The notes: generated by a model not told the origin, from the letters alone. A DNA stretch of 64,000 nt from Conus ventricosus (GCA_018398815.1 CM031601.1:30186242-30250241); one strand, 5' to 3'. Shown: positions 1 through 11,395, counted from the stretch's first letter. Translations and numbers: made by a program.

Positions 1-150
1 CCGCTGAGCTTTGCAGGTGCTGCCGCGCTTTGCAGGTCAAGTTATCATATATGATCACTTGGCCTAAATTTGCAGGTGCTCCGTGCTGAAGTCATTAGCC
101 AGCAGGCTGCTGCGTTTGGCAGGTCAAATGATCACTATGACACTTGGGCC
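1..150. repeat. Degenerate direct repeat
   Basis: Two imperfect copies of a unit with the words ttgcaggt...atgatcac...cacttgg lie about 80 bp apart (around 30-70 and 115-150). Shorter ttgcaggt words recur at the very start. No coding potential is evident. It may be the end of a repeat that begins outside the window. Confidence 0.35.
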
Positions 151-1186
151 CAGTTTTGCTGTGCTCCTCCCTTTTCTCAACCAGGCTGCAATGGCTTTTT
201 GGGAGAGTTACAGCAGTAATTGCTGTAGCCAAGCTTTTATGGCGCTCTAATCGCCAGTATAGTACATCCCTCATTGTAATTTGGAGCATTTATATGAAGA
301 TATGCTGGCCACACACTACTCCTCTCCATACTGGAGATGTACTAAGGTCTGCCTAACCCCAAACTAGTTTGTTTGCCAGACATTCGAATACGTTATCCAG
401 TTGCATAAGTTTAATATGGTTTGGCGTTTGCTACAACAGGGTTCATTTATACTGATTCCTAGCTTATGAAATTTAGGTAGTTGTAAAAACATATGAAATC
501 TGAATAAGTTTTTTTGGCATATGAATCAGACATGCCCACCTGCGCCTCAAGAAATGAACGCCATGTTTGATGCGTTTTGCTCTTTCAAACATGGCTTTAG
601 CTGTCCAAGCCCCGCGCCCAACAATCAACGCGTGATGAAAATTTTTTTGCTTTTATTTTGTTTTATCAACATAGCGCCGCTTTTTAAAAAAGGAAGCATC
701 TCATCAACAGTTAAACACTTATTATAATTAGCCTCATCTTGTTCGGGAAATGTCATTTTCATTTCCTTGAACCAACAAACCTTGAAGATAGTCGTTCATT
801 TCCAAAGCAGTCGGTTCACTTTTTTCTTTTTCTCCACCCTCCCAGGAAAGCAATATTCTTTTTGGTTTCGGCGGTAAAAACATGCTTTACCGATTCTTTT
901 TTTGACAAATACTCTAACAATGGTCAGTTAAAGTTAAAATTGTGATCTTGAATAGCACAATTCTGTTCTCAGTAAACCGGCCGCCATTTTAGAATAAAAC
1001 CAAGCCTACCCCAGCGCAATAAAACGTCCTACCAGTCCGGCAGTCAGTAGAAGAATGATGAAACCGTGTTGGTTACTAGTCATGTGAGCGCTGTGAAAGA
1101 TGATGAAATATATTGCAATGCAGCTGGCCCGGGGTGAGGGGGTGGGGGGAGGGGAGAGAGGGGCGGCAGTATTGATTTTTAGCCTC
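151..1186. other. No gene recognised; intron or intergenic
   Basis: AT-rich unique-looking sequence. The short open frames show no recognisable domain and no exon with matching splice borders that I could relate to the RNF213-like gene downstream. Confidence 0.5.
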
Positions 1187-1220
1187 TCAGTTTGCCAGCA
1201 GGTGTGAGGTGGGGCCCCGC

Positions 1221-1449
1221 TCGTGGGATGAGTGTCTGTCTCTGCCTGTCTGTCTGTCTGCCTGTCTGTCCGTTGTTTTGGTGTGTGTGTGTGTGGTGTG
1301 TGTGTGTGGGGTGTGTGTGTATGTGTGTGTGTGTTGGGGGGTGGGGGGTGGCGGAGGTGGTGGTGGAGGGGTTGGGGGTGCATGTGTGGAAGAGAGGAAG
1401 GAGGGAGGTAGACAGCAGTCAGGAAGGTGACACAGAAAAGTATGCGAAG

Positions 1450-1540
<91 letters not shown>

Positions 1541-1546
1541 TTTGTG

Positions 1547-1583
<37 letters not shown>

Positions 1584-1672
1584 CCGCCTCTCTGTCTGTC
1601 TGTCTGTCTCTCTGTCTCTCTTCTCTGTCTGTCTGTCTGTCTGTCTGCCGGTGATTCTCTCTCTCTCTCTTC
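1221..1672. repeat. Compound microsatellite (CTGT)n/(GT)n/(CT)n
   Basis: Runs of gtctgtctgt, then (GT)n broken by a G-rich stretch near 1334-1380, a long (GT)n at about 1452-1581, then (CTGT)n and (CT)n to about 1670. Open frames made of Cys-Val or Thr-His repeats across this block are repeat artefacts. Confidence 0.95.
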
Positions 1673-1679
1673 CGCCACA

Positions 1680-1754
1680 GGAAAAGGCGGCTTTAGGCCA
1701 CTTTCGCCCAAAAACTCGGTGGAGGGTGAAAGTGGCTTAGAGTCGGCCTTTTCC
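1680..1754. repeat. 75-bp imperfect palindrome (hairpin)
   Basis: The left arm starts ggaaaaggcggctttaggcc and runs to about 1709. The right arm (about 1725-1754, ending ggccttttcc) is its near reverse complement, leaving a loop of about 15 nt. It sits exactly between the microsatellite and the LINE remnant. It could be a small foldback element or a structured leftover of a larger transposon end. Confidence 0.75.
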
Positions 1755-1761
1755 TGTTCTC

Positions 1762-3561
1762 TTGCTTTTTAATTCTGGAAATGATCCAAATAAGCTTCCA
1801 GTTTTCACCTTACACGGCACTATTTTAAACTATGTTAAAAGCGTTAAATTCTTAGGTGTAATCCTAAGTAGTAAACTAACATGGAATACTCATATTGACC
1901 ATATTTTAAATAAAGCAAGAAAAAGTCTGAATTTCCTTAAAATTGTCAGTGAACAATCTTGGGAGCAAGACACTAAAAGTTTAACTGTTTTAGCAACTGC
2001 CCTTGAAAGCTCAAGACTTACATAATATGCTCAGGAAGTATTTTTTAATGCACCTAAATATCTTTTAAATAAACTTCAGAGCACTGATTGCAAAGCCTTC
2101 AAAATTGCCCTAGGGGTTCCCACACATACGTCAAACTTAGGGACATACAACAAAGTGGGAGTTCTACCTCTATCTGAAATTAGAAAAGCTTCTACTTTAA
2201 AATTCATCTTAAAAAGTTTCTCACAAAAAGGTTTTTGCTCAGAAGAGGTATGTTTAGATTCGGAAAAGGATTTTGGAAAACGTGCACAATATATACAATC
2301 CACAAAATCTATTTATTCATTTTCCTCAGATCTTCTAAAAGATACAAAAATAGATAAAAATAACATCGCCGGAAAACCTCCGTTTTCACACCATTCCAAA
2401 ATGGGTACAATCAAAGGCTTCCTTTGACATTGACTACAATAATTTAATAAAAAAGGATTCTCCCAACATTTTGAGAAATTTTGTCTACACTCACTTAGAA
2501 AATAAGTACAGACATCACTTAAAAATATTCAAAAAATATTCACAGATGGTATTAGATGATAATAGCACGGGAGCAGCTTTCATAATTCCTAGCTTAAAAA
2601 TAGAAAAGTTATTTCATCTTGGTAAAAGTCATCATTGGATTTCATTTTGAATTTCCCCATAAATAACAGTCAAATCGTAATATGCGCTGATTCAAAAGCA
2701 GCATTGAATGGTATTAAGTCGTCTAATTCATGTGTACAATTAGACATGATAACTGAAATTAATCATATAGTACACCTTCTTTCCCAAAAAGGCATTAATA
2801 TTACTTTTTGTTGGGTGCCTTCTCATTGTGGTATATTGGCAAATGAACAAGTAGACAAAGTTGCAAAAAAGGCAGCTCAAAACCTTAGCAGCACAGTAAC
2901 AATAAATGTTCGCTTAGATCTGGCAGAATGTTTCTCTATCATAAATAAAACATCTCATGATAATGTAACAAAAACACTGAGGAACTCGGACATATATTAT
3001 TACAACAATTGCATCAAATGTAATGACAAAAACAATGGGATGACATTATACAAAAGATTTATTTTCTCATCCAGGGAGATTGAAAGTCTAATCCGTAGGC
3101 TTCGTTTAAACTCGTTTAAAACAAAATATTGCAAAGATATTAATTATATGTGTGGGGATTCTATAAGTGTCAATCATTTACTGATTCATTGTCCCAAAAC
3201 AAAAGAGCTTTTTAATAAATCAGGTTTTGAGGGTTTTGTTAATGGATCGACTCCTTTATCACTATCTAGTATATTAAACAATTTTGCTACTCTTGAATCT
3301 ATTTCTAAATGTTTATTAGGCTGTTCACTTAATATTTATCTTTAGCATTTGTGATTGTTACAGTTACAATTTTAGTTTAAGTTAAACGTTCTGATGAATA
3401 GGGTGGGTGGAGGGTTATGATTACATTCCTTACGTACTGCTTTAAAACTTACACTCCCTAAAAAAATGCATCTTTCTCATTCTTTACATCAAGCTCACTC
3501 TACACTATAATATTGTCTGAATCACTTTAGTGGAATGACGTTAAACTGAAGAACAACAACA
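1762..3561 (+). mobile_element. 3' part of a Nimb/I-type non-LTR retrotransposon
   Basis: The fragment runs from the RT thumb region (KFLGVILSSKLTW near 1840-1890) through a connector (ALGVPTHTSNLGTYNKVGVL) to an RNase H domain and a 3' end reading gacgttaaactgaagaacaacaac. The order RT-RNase H and the CAAC-rich tail fit I-superfamily elements of the Nimb type known from molluscs. It is 5'-truncated, beginning right after the palindrome. Its reading frame is interrupted by an in-frame stop near 2023 and by frameshifts before 2635, so it is dead. Its A+T content is clearly higher than that of the LINE at 13.4-18.4 kb. Confidence 0.8.
2635..3345 (+). pseudogene. RNase H and C-terminal domain of the Nimb-like pol
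   Basis: An open stretch of 236 codons with RNase H signatures: ICADSKAALNGI early and WVPSHCGILANEQVDK about 40 residues later, holding the conserved Asp and His-Asn motifs. A C-terminal Cys/His-rich segment follows (MCGDSISVNHLLIHC), the CCHC-type end common in I/Jockey-group pol proteins. The ATG at 2635 is internal and not a real start. In a live element this domain would degrade the RNA strand during reverse transcription. Upstream pol is broken, so this is a relic. Confidence 0.8.
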
Positions 3562-4104
3562 GTTTCCACTTGCTATCTCCTTCTGTAATTTTTCACCAAC
3601 ATAACTGACCAGGATAAAATTAGTAACGATGATAAATGATGTTTCTGACTTCTTTCTTGTTTCAGAAGCTCCATTTCATCGATTCTTGTACTCTACATAG
3701 GACATTTTCATTCATAATTTGAGTACAAAGCTAGCTCCATGCACGAAGGAAAAATTTTTGTTCCATATGTGAAGTAAATTTCCATTTTCTGACCAGACTG
3801 AATATACTAGGCAAACTTTTAATGTCAAATGAATAATGGATGCATTTGTGACTACTGTTGAAATACCTAGACCATTACTGCAGGTGTCTGTCTGTCTCAA
3901 GCCTGATGATGAGTTATGTAATAATATTGAGAAAACCGGAGTGAGTGGCATTGAAGTAGTGCCTGTGGGAGAGCACAGTTGATGAGAAACAAACAACAAC
4001 GAAAAAAGAAAAGTGTTTGTCTAGCAGCACATGTGTGTCTGCTGTAAATGGTGTGCACATGGTGAGTTGTTGTCAAGATGTATAAGTGAGGAATCTGCCT
4101 GCAG
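3562..4104. other. Presumed intron before first visible RNF213-like exon
   Basis: No coding signal or repeat family recognised. The stretch ends in the acceptor ctgcctgcag at 4095-4104. Confidence 0.5.
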
Positions 4105-4238
4105 GTCGGGTGCCAATGCGTCAGCTGGTGTACAGGGTGCAGCCCCTGCCCCAGAGTATGCTGCCACTGGTCTGGGACTTTGGGCAGCTCAGCTCCAATG
4201 TGGAACACATGTACATTGCTCAGATGGTCCGCCGTTAT
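4105..4238 (+). CDS. RNF213-like exon a
   Basis: Acceptor ctgcctgcag|GT and donor TAT|gtgagt bound a 134-nt exon. It starts with the last two bases of a codon and ends in phase 0. It encodes 44 residues including VPMRQLVYRVQPLPQSM and LVWDFGQLS, matching in my memory the segment of vertebrate RNF213 just upstream of its first active AAA ATPase module. RNF213 is a very large cytosolic AAA+ ATPase with E3 ubiquitin-ligase activity, implicated in lipid-droplet and anti-pathogen ubiquitylation. The next exon joins in phase after 947 bp. Earlier exons must lie left of the window or in sequence I could not recognise. Invertebrates can carry several RNF213-like genes, so orthology is not claimed. 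Confidence 0.88.
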
Positions 4239-4265
4239 GTGAGTGGATTTTTGCTTCTCTACACT

Positions 4266-4302
4266 GTTTTGCCTTGTGTGTGTGAGTGTGTGTGTGTGTG
4301 AG

Positions 4303-4393
<91 letters not shown>

Positions 4394-4394
4394 C
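4266..4394. repeat. (GT)n-(AG)n microsatellite
   Basis: A (GT)n run is followed directly by (AG)n, starting about 28 bp after the donor of the exon ending at 4238. A G-rich stretch (4547-4574) follows further on. Confidence 0.95.
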
Positions 4395-5027
4395 AAAAGC
4401 ACTCGGGAGGGAAGGATTTGGGAGTGTTAAGGAGATATGGTAGGGATCTGGAGGCTACGGGACTGGATGTAAAGGAAATACGTGAGATGGAGGGTGCAGA
4501 CAGGAAGGGGAAGAGGGCAGAGGGACGAAGAGAGCTCAGAAATGTGACTGGGGGTGGAGGAGGGGGGGGGGGGATTGGGGGAATAAGGGTGGTGGAAGAA
4601 CAGAATTTCATTGACTTTTATTTGATTTCTTACATCATCAGTGTCTGCATGTGACTGGATTATGAGATCTCTTCATTCAAGATTGAGGAAACTTGTTTTG
4701 CAAAAGAGTAAAACAGCTGAACTATAAATACATCGCTCGCATGATGCATAATGATTGTATCATCCTGCACTGAACATACTGGAGTCACAAAACAGCCTGT
4801 CATGACTGGATCCTTGCTGAGATTATCTGTGGAAAAAAAGTTTGTACATTTTAGGTAGGAGTGTGGTCTGATTCAAAGAGGGATATGTGTATCCCTTTTT
4901 TGGTAGTCCCTCTGTCTGTGTGTCTTTTTATGTCTGTCAGAATATCTTCATTGGAATTATTTTTCATTCCCATCTCTTCTAACCTGAATGTTGTTATGAT
5001 TCCCTTGTGATTTTTCATCTTGACCGC

Positions 5028-5072
5028 TGTGTATGTGTGTTTGTGTGAGTGTGCATGCAGATGTGCATGTGT

Positions 5073-5130
<58 letters not shown>
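5028..5130. repeat. (GT)n microsatellite
   Basis: An interrupted then pure (GT)n run ending about 55 bp before the acceptor of the exon at 5186. Confidence 0.95.
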
Positions 5131-5135
<5 letters not shown>

Positions 5136-5185
5136 TGGAATCCAAAAGAATAATGTGAACAGATATAGTCCATCTGTGATTTTAG

Positions 5186-5281
5186 GAGCGCGAACAGCTT
5201 TTAGGTGACCTGACCCAGCAAGAGTTGATCACGTTGACCAAGGTGCTTGTGGAATGTCAAGCTTTCATAAGGAATCTGAAG
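5186..5281 (+). CDS. RNF213-like exon b
   Basis: A 96-nt, phase 0-0 exon between acceptor tgattttag and donor AAG|gtgaat. It encodes 32 residues ending LTKVLVECQAFIRNLK. In the vertebrate protein the corresponding helical stretch directly precedes the DECSFVSLRD motif, which is exactly what the next exon (12915) begins with. Phase and order therefore support a single transcript. The intron that follows is 7.6 kb and full of transposon debris. Confidence 0.85.
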
Positions 5282-7084
5282 GTGAATGAAAACCTATACC
5301 TAGTAAAAACAAAAATTCAGTCTTAGTGAGTAAACAGTAGAAGAATCAAAGTACAACAAGCTAATCAGTATGTTAAAAATGTTGTGAAGGGCATACTATA
5401 AATATAAGATTTTCCATCAGACTGAATGTGATTTTCATAAACAGAGGAAAGAATTTGCTTCTTGGCAGATTGGTCTTAATTACTGCCATGTTTGCAGCCA
5501 TGGCTTCTCTGCTCATTACTGGAGGAGGAAAGGGGGAGGGGGTGCATGTGTCACTTGTGAAGATGTGGGCATTTTGCATGGGAGGAGGGCACCTTTGATG
5601 AGGGCACCTTTGATGACAAGAACCCTGGTACAAAACCCCATGTCTCTGAGGCCAATGAGCTATTGCTCTCCAGAGATGGAGAGGGACCAGCTAGGAATAG
5701 CGTGTATGATGATTTGCTGGTGCAGAGGTGAATTTAAGCAGTGTTGGCCTAAAGTATGTTAGAGTGCAGCATGTCTACACTTTCTGCATCTGCAGAGGCC
5801 TGAGACAATTTGATAGTCTTGAAAAATGAGGATGGGTCACTGAAATTATAGTGAAAAGGCACTGTTGGTCTGAAGGGGGTGAAGAAGAGTCTGAAGTAGC
5901 CCTGTTCATGTCATGGTTTCAAAGAGGGGTAACAGCAGTCAGAAATTGCAACGAGCAAAAACAAAACGTTTGTTTCATAATTTGTTTGTTCCTTCACTGG
6001 GCAGCACAGTAATTCTGTTTTTGTTCTTGCTCTTGTCATGCCACAGTTCATCATATCTGTGGAAAAATGACTGAAGAAAAGATTACATCTGTGTCTACAG
6101 AAGGTCATGTCTGGCTACATCCTGTCCCACTCAGCCAACGTCCACATAAGAGGTTTTACTGAGGATTTGAAAAATCTGATTTCCTAGTTACAAAGATTTA
6201 GTTACAGAATGATGGTTCAGCTTTCTTGTGGGCCGGGTGTTCATTTGTGAAGAGTAACCATATCCCCACCCCAGCCCTCACAGAATCCTTCAGGAAGCTT
6301 CCTGGCTGTGCGGCGCCCAGGGCTGAAAGATTCTTTCCTTATTGGAGGAATGGAGTGGATATCCCTGATGGGGAGCACTGGTTTATCTCGCAGTGCCGGA
6401 TCTGGGACTCCAGTTTGAGTGGCACTTGACAGCAGTGAAGTGTGTATTAAGTTATTCACTAAATCAACATTGGATCATGGATCTGAGTGGTGAAGGATGT
6501 ATCCAAAAGAATGCCCATAGACACCTGGGCTTTTGTCCTAATGGGTTGCAGACTGGGTCTGGCCTTACCTGCTGCATACCCCATCCAAAAAATGTAGGAT
6601 TGCTCTTGTTGGGGTCAGTGTGAGCTGTTGAAAGAGGAGAAAACAAGTAACTGTGTTCTAAGGCAAAAAGGATAAAGGAGATACAGAAAAAAAATCTGAA
6701 AGGCTGTTTTTGTTTTGTGTTCATATGTAAAAACGTAGGATGGGCTGGAAACAGAAGCCAAACATCTTGATAGTATATTAAGCCTTGAATTTTGCCTTTC
6801 AAAACAGTTACATAGGTTTAACTTTGTAAGAGTTTAACATGACATTAAACTTCTCAGTCTGCACATACTGTGCACCTTTTGTGCTTATGTACTGCACTGA
6901 TGTGTACACAGGATTACTGATGCATTGAGCTGTGTTCACATTCTCTGAATGTGACTGCAGATCATGGTTGGCTGCTGATACTGATTTTGCAATATGTACA
7001 GTGTTTGACAAATTAAGGCACACTAGTTAGAATTTGGGAAAACATATCACCTGGTAGTGTTATTCAAAATGTGTGGTACAACAA
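5282..7084. other. Intron sequence, no recognised element
   Basis: Mostly unique-looking sequence. Short open frames (for example 6226-6429 and 6464-6802) have no domain I recognise. A stretch near 6105-6165 has codon-like composition but does not fit between the flanking RNF213-like exons. Confidence 0.45.
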
Positions 7085-7296
7085 AAAAGCTTACAACATT
7101 AACTTTTTTTAATACTTACCTGTCCAAACACATGCCTCATATCCACTAGATGTGGAGCAGGTGATATATCAGAAAACTCAAAAAAGTCAAAATGGAGAGC
7201 GGGGAGCTAACCTACTTTAAACCACCAGAAATGCATGTAATCAACTCACTCCCCTTACCGTGATTCAGTTTTCTGCTTCTCCTCAGTGATGAAAGG
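7085..7296 (-). mobile_element. Terminal-repeat element, copy A (3'-truncated)
   Basis: It begins with an AT-rich terminal segment, then atacttacctgtccaaaca (7112-7130). Its interior (ggggagctaacctac, taatcaactc, attcagttttctgc) matches the reverse complement of copy B at 12.13-12.48 kb, so it lies in the opposite orientation. The far end is missing after about 7296. The family recurs at 12.1, 32.2, 40.3 and 54.7 kb. Confidence 0.75.
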
Positions 7297-7980
7297 CATG
7301 GTCTTTCTTAGCTCATGCACACTGCAATGGATGCACAGAAGCTTCCCTGTGACTTAGCCTTTCTGCCCAGGAAGAGAACCTGTATGCTCAACGAGAGAAT
7401 TTGGGAGAATTGTTACAGCTTGCCTCTGCTCATTACAGGATGCCTTGGTGCATTCCAAGTTAACCAGCCTTTCCACACCTATAACATACACACTCTGCAG
7501 TTCCTGTCAAAAACTGATGTCAGTACTCAACAAAGATGAAACCTTTGTTGTCTGCACTGGGTGCTTCCCATTTATTCCTTGTAGCTCGTGTGAGTGTTGG
7601 CTGACTTCTACATGGCGCTATGTTTGGGGTTTTCTTTCTCATGGTCTGCCAGTTTTGGCAAGAGCAGCTAATGACGCTCCCTTCAACTTTTGTCCTGGGT
7701 ACAGTTAAGACTGCCCAGCATCTTCCCCCAGCATGCTGTATGATCCCTACTCTTGGGTGACCATTTTTTTGAGGAGCAGCTGCTTTCCCTTATCTTCTTG
7801 TAGGCCTCAGGGAAGCTTGCCTCCATGGAACAGTTCTGGCATGGACAGTTGCCCAGGCATTACTCCAAGGGGGGTTACTGGTGCAAGTGGATACTGGCAG
7901 GGCATCGTAAGCAGGGAGGACAGGTTACACTCTGACCAAGTGAGGGTTCCAGTCACTTTCCCCTCTCGAAGATATCTTTT
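7297..7980. other. Intron sequence, nothing assigned
   Basis: Short open frames on both strands without recognisable domains. It probably contains repeat debris related to the flanking elements. Confidence 0.4.
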
Positions 7981-8080
7981 ACTCCAGCTAAGGGCATAGA
8001 GGTGACATACTGATCCAGCATCCCTCTGTCTCCACACCAGTCTCATATCCAGCGACACCTCTCTGAACAGAGACACTAGT

Positions 8081-8132
8081 GCCGTTCTTGCTTCAAGAGA
8101 ATCATGGCTAGCCAAGGATGATCTGCATTGAG
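8081..8132 (-). repeat. Extra short copy of the endonuclease-element start
   Basis: About 52 bp (tcatggctagccaagg core) are nearly identical to 8935-8987, which is the start of the endonuclease ORF described next. In both copies the minus-strand frame reads CRSSLASHD. This is a partial second copy in the same orientation, separated from the larger copy by about 800 bp. Confidence 0.7.
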
Positions 8133-8345
8133 TAGAAAGAAACTCGTGGAGAGCATGGCAGCAGAGAGTCCTCAGAAGAGAAGCCCCCTTCAAGCAAGTG
8201 TTTCGGCCCTTATCTCCTGACACTCTAGGGGGGTTGGGCCACACCCGGTTCATGACTGGATGTCCCTCTGGACATGCTCATTTTCCACTTAATGACTCAC
8301 ACTCTAACCACTGAGCCACAGGGATACCTGATATTTGTAGGAAAT

Positions 8346-9020
8346 TTAAGCCTTATGAAGTTCACTTTTGTTCCTCCTTGACCAGATCCAGCTTGAACAC
8401 CTCTCTGCCGCTTTTGCCATTGCTTTCAGGGCTCTGTTTTTTTCCCTCCCTGCAACTGAGAGCTGTTTCATGAGGCTGTATGCAGACGTTCCTACAAACA
8501 GCCTAGCTCCAATTTCTGCAGTGAGGACTTTGACCTGATAGCCTTCTCTCCTCAGGCTTTTTGCCAGATCAGCATACTCTTCAGTCTTGTAGATTTGAGC
8601 TGCCTCCATTCTGTTCTTATATGGCACCGTGAGCTCGATCATGATCAGCTGCTCGGTTGACTGAGAGTGGACTACTATGTCTGGTCTTATGCCACTCTTG
8701 CTGATGATCTCTGGGTGACTCTTCCATTCTGGGAAGTCTGCTGTGCACTCCCAGTCATCTGCCCCATCCAGCAGATGCTGCCTGCATGTTTCAAGTGGCA
8801 CTGTTGTTCTTGGCCATGATTTGTCGCCTCCTGCCGTGAAGAATGTTGCGGGTGCTTTTGGAGTCCTGATTTTCCCTTTTGTGGTGTTGGTACTAGCCCA
8901 GACTACTTGTACAATCTCTTTGAGCACTTGGTTGTGCCTTCTTGCTTCAAGAAAATCATGGCTAGCCAAGGACGATCTGCATTGAGAGTATATGACAATG
9001 AAAGGAGAATTTTTGCACAA
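8346..9020 (-). pseudogene. R2-type (restriction-like) endonuclease domain ORF of a non-LTR element
   Basis: A minus-strand frame open for 224 codons. Its family-like part starts near CRSSLASHDFLEARRHNQ, so the upstream ATG is unlikely to be the true start. In the middle it reads SGIRPDIVV followed by a 14-residue spacer and then IELTVPYKNR. The pattern R-P-D, 12-14 residues, D/E is the signature of the PD-(D/E)xK endonuclease that R2/NeSL/R4-type LINEs carry at the C terminus of their single ORF. A basic C-terminal tail (RALKAMAKAAERCSSWIW) follows. No RT region is found next to it, so this is a 3' remnant of a larger element, although the frame has stayed open. The alternative is a domesticated nuclease fragment, for which there is no support beyond the open frame. 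Confidence 0.6.
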
Positions 9021-9127
9021 TGGTGCTCACAGGCTTGTTTCTTCCCAGCAGAGGCCTTGGTTGAAGACATTGCCCTTTGTTTTTATTGAGGACCTTTAGA
9101 TTTGAGGAAGGAAAGCCAGCTCCTTAA

Positions 9128-10080
9128 CTTTTTGCCTACGGAACGCACGCCTCCGTGCGCTGCGCAGAGCTCCGTTGCCTACGGAACGCACGGTGCTGTG
9201 CGCTGATTGAAAGCTCCGTTGCCTACGGAACGCACGTGCGTGCGTTCTTATTTTGAAAAATTCTACTATTCAAACTGTAACGGTCTAAGAGAAGTAACTC
9301 CCGCCAAAAGTTAGTAGCAGAGGGTTCCTGGTAGCCTGACATGCCCTAGTTCTTAAGTTCAAGCAGAGTTCACCTTGGCTATCTTCGGCTGAGACAAAGA
9401 ACCCTTTGCTGGGTTTTTCCGACTTGGAACTGACCGCATTTCTGGCACCGGCCTTTTTGTCTGCTAGAGTCTAGTAAAAATGCCAGCTCAGCGCCGTTAC
9501 TGTTTCAATGTATTCAAGGCAATTCCGATAACGAAGGAGAGTCGATCGACAGTGGAGATGATAGGGAAGATGTGGGATGGTTATTTGAAGATGTTCTTGA
9601 ATTACAATGACAAATAAACCGATTCGACTGATTCAGTAACACACACAGGCGCTTGACTCGCAAAACCTCTCTGCCCAGATTCTGTGAAATAGTTTAAAAA
9701 TGGATAATAACTGATAACGAAAAGTATCATAACCATAACTGTATTAGTTGAGTGCTTTTTGTATCAATTTGTCTGCATGCCATCACTAAACATTGATCGT
9801 CAAACTCTGCACTTGTTTTTATTTCTGTGTGTTTGGTTACTTCATTTATCCATGCGTTGTCTCAACGCAGGATCTCTTAGAGTTTTGAAAGTACATTCAA
9901 CTAAAAGTCCTTGATTTCTTCTTTTCAGATATACCAAACATGATGTTAACACGGCCCAATCATAACACATAAAATAAATTCAAAAAATGCCAAAATCGCT
10001 ACGTAGGCGGGGGTTTTAGCGTGAGTGGCTGTGTGCGGGAGGGGGGAAAACTCACGCTGCACGCATACGCAGGGATAGTG
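9128..10080 (+). mobile_element. piggyBac-like non-autonomous element (TTAA-bounded)
   Basis: TTAA at 9124-9127 and at 10081-10084 bound 953 bp. The left end (ctttttgcctacggaacgca) and the reverse complement of the right end (cactatccctgcgtatgcgt) are alignable as an imperfect inverted repeat. Three 43-44-bp GC-rich subterminal units (9134-9249) sit at the left end and related cgcacg-type words at the right. Around 9510-9610 one frame reads as an acidic Ser/Asp/Glu-rich stretch (NEGESIDSGDDRED), like the N terminus of piggyBac transposases. TTAA duplication is diagnostic for this superfamily. No catalytic domain remains. Confidence 0.65.
9134..9249. repeat. Three tandem 43-44-bp subterminal repeats
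   Basis: Units start at 9134, 9177 and 9221 with gcctacggaacgcacg. The first two end agctccgtt; the third is shortened. GC-rich subterminal repeats of this kind may bind transposase. That role is inferred from position only. Confidence 0.85.
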
Positions 10081-10109
10081 TTAAAGGACTTCACAGCAGC
10101 TGTTTCTCA

Positions 10110-10930
10110 GACTATCAGATTAATGGGTCAGATATCAACATTAACCGTGATCCTTTTTTGTCTGAATTAATTCCCTATGCTGCATTGGGCTCCCTGATAT
10201 TAAGCAGATGCCCTGAATGGAGCTTACCCTTACTTAGTCCTGGAGTATCTGGCCTCAGGACACTTCGAGCCATCACAGAATGCTCAGTCGGGAACCTCAC
10301 TCTTAAGACCATTTATTTTTATCACCCTGGCTTTAGCATGCAGGGTCAGTGAGGTTCATGCCTTTTCCATGGACCCACGGTCCTTGAAGTGGCAAGATGA
10401 TGGCACAGTCACCTTGTCTATGTGCCAAACCTTTCTAGCCAAAACGGCAAAGCCTAAGGAGTGGCCTCTAAAGATTAACTTGTCTCTGCTGGCCTCTTTG
10501 TCATCTGGCCTCTTTGGGTGCAGACGTTCAAAGTTAGAGAAGGTTAATAGTTCTGTCAGAGCACTGAAGGTCTGCCTTCAGAGGACAAAGTCAGAATCCT
10601 ACGAATTGCACCTTTGGTGTAGCAGGCTAAAAGAAATGAAAGAGGGAGCCACTGTAAGACCCCAGATGATAAGCTCTTGGCTTTGACAGGTCATCTGCCA
10701 GGCTTAGTCTTTGGCTAGAAACCTCTTCTGACCAGAGAGGCTATCACGGCACATGAAGTCCAGGCTCTCCCTACCAGTTGCACACTATGGCAGAATACTG
10801 CAGTCTCTGACATATGTCGGAAAGTCGGTTGGAAATGGATGACCATATTTGGCAGGTTTTGTCTCAGAGACATGACGAAGACATGGGGGCTCTGGACTAT
10901 GTGGGCAGAATAGCTGTAGCCAGCAAAGCT
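10110..10930 (+). pseudogene. DIRS-type tyrosine recombinase relic
   Basis: Read across frameshifts, the + strand carries the ordered motifs of the tyrosine recombinase of DIRS-like retrotransposons: RVSEVHAFSMDPR (10342-10380, with the first catalytic Arg), a mid-domain SVRALKVCLQRTKS (10554-10595), ATVRPQMISSWL (10650-10685), then AHEVQALPTSC (about 10750) and RFCLRDM (about 10855). In active members the HxxR box has Arg where this has Gln, and the nucleophile Tyr lies where this has Cys. The domain is therefore inactive even apart from its frameshifts. In DIRS elements this enzyme integrates circular cDNA without a DDE integrase. A 3' relic of the same type lies at 39.9 kb. Confidence 0.7.
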
Positions 10931-11395
10931 ACCTTTATAAGTTACATGTGAATCCTTCATTCCCTCCTGTTTCAGTCTTGAGACAGGATTTCATACTAAA
11001 GAAAAAAATGAAATGATAATGATAGTAATGATAATAAAACAAACAAAAAACAAACACAACATACAAAAATGAAAACGAAAGTGTTTCGCAAGAGTGAAAC
11101 TAAGTATACCTTTCATCAGATTTTGTTTGTGTGAACCTGCTAGAGTACACTGAGACAACTCATTCATTTGGGCCACTTTGGGGAGGGCTGTGTTGGTGTA
11201 TAGAGATGCTCATGGTTATTTTTCCTAAAAGCCACATTTTGAATGTTTGTGGCTCACTCATGGACAGACTCCAGCGGTACCCCATCACTCAGCAAGAATG
11301 CCTATTGAGAATGAATTTTATCATATGCAGCATCACCCACTCAAGAGCCTTTATACTTGTTTGGGTTTTCTCCTCACCTGCTGAAAAATGAAAAA

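Noticed and set aside
1187..1740. Long open frames rich in Cys-Val or Thr-His
   Set aside because: They are translations of (GT)n/(CA)n microsatellites. The same holds near 4.3, 5.1, 27.3, 30.7 and 47.5-48.0 kb.
6105..6170. Possible coding exon between RNF213-like exons b and c
   Set aside because: Exons b and c join in phase and in family order without it, and its sequence has no family match.
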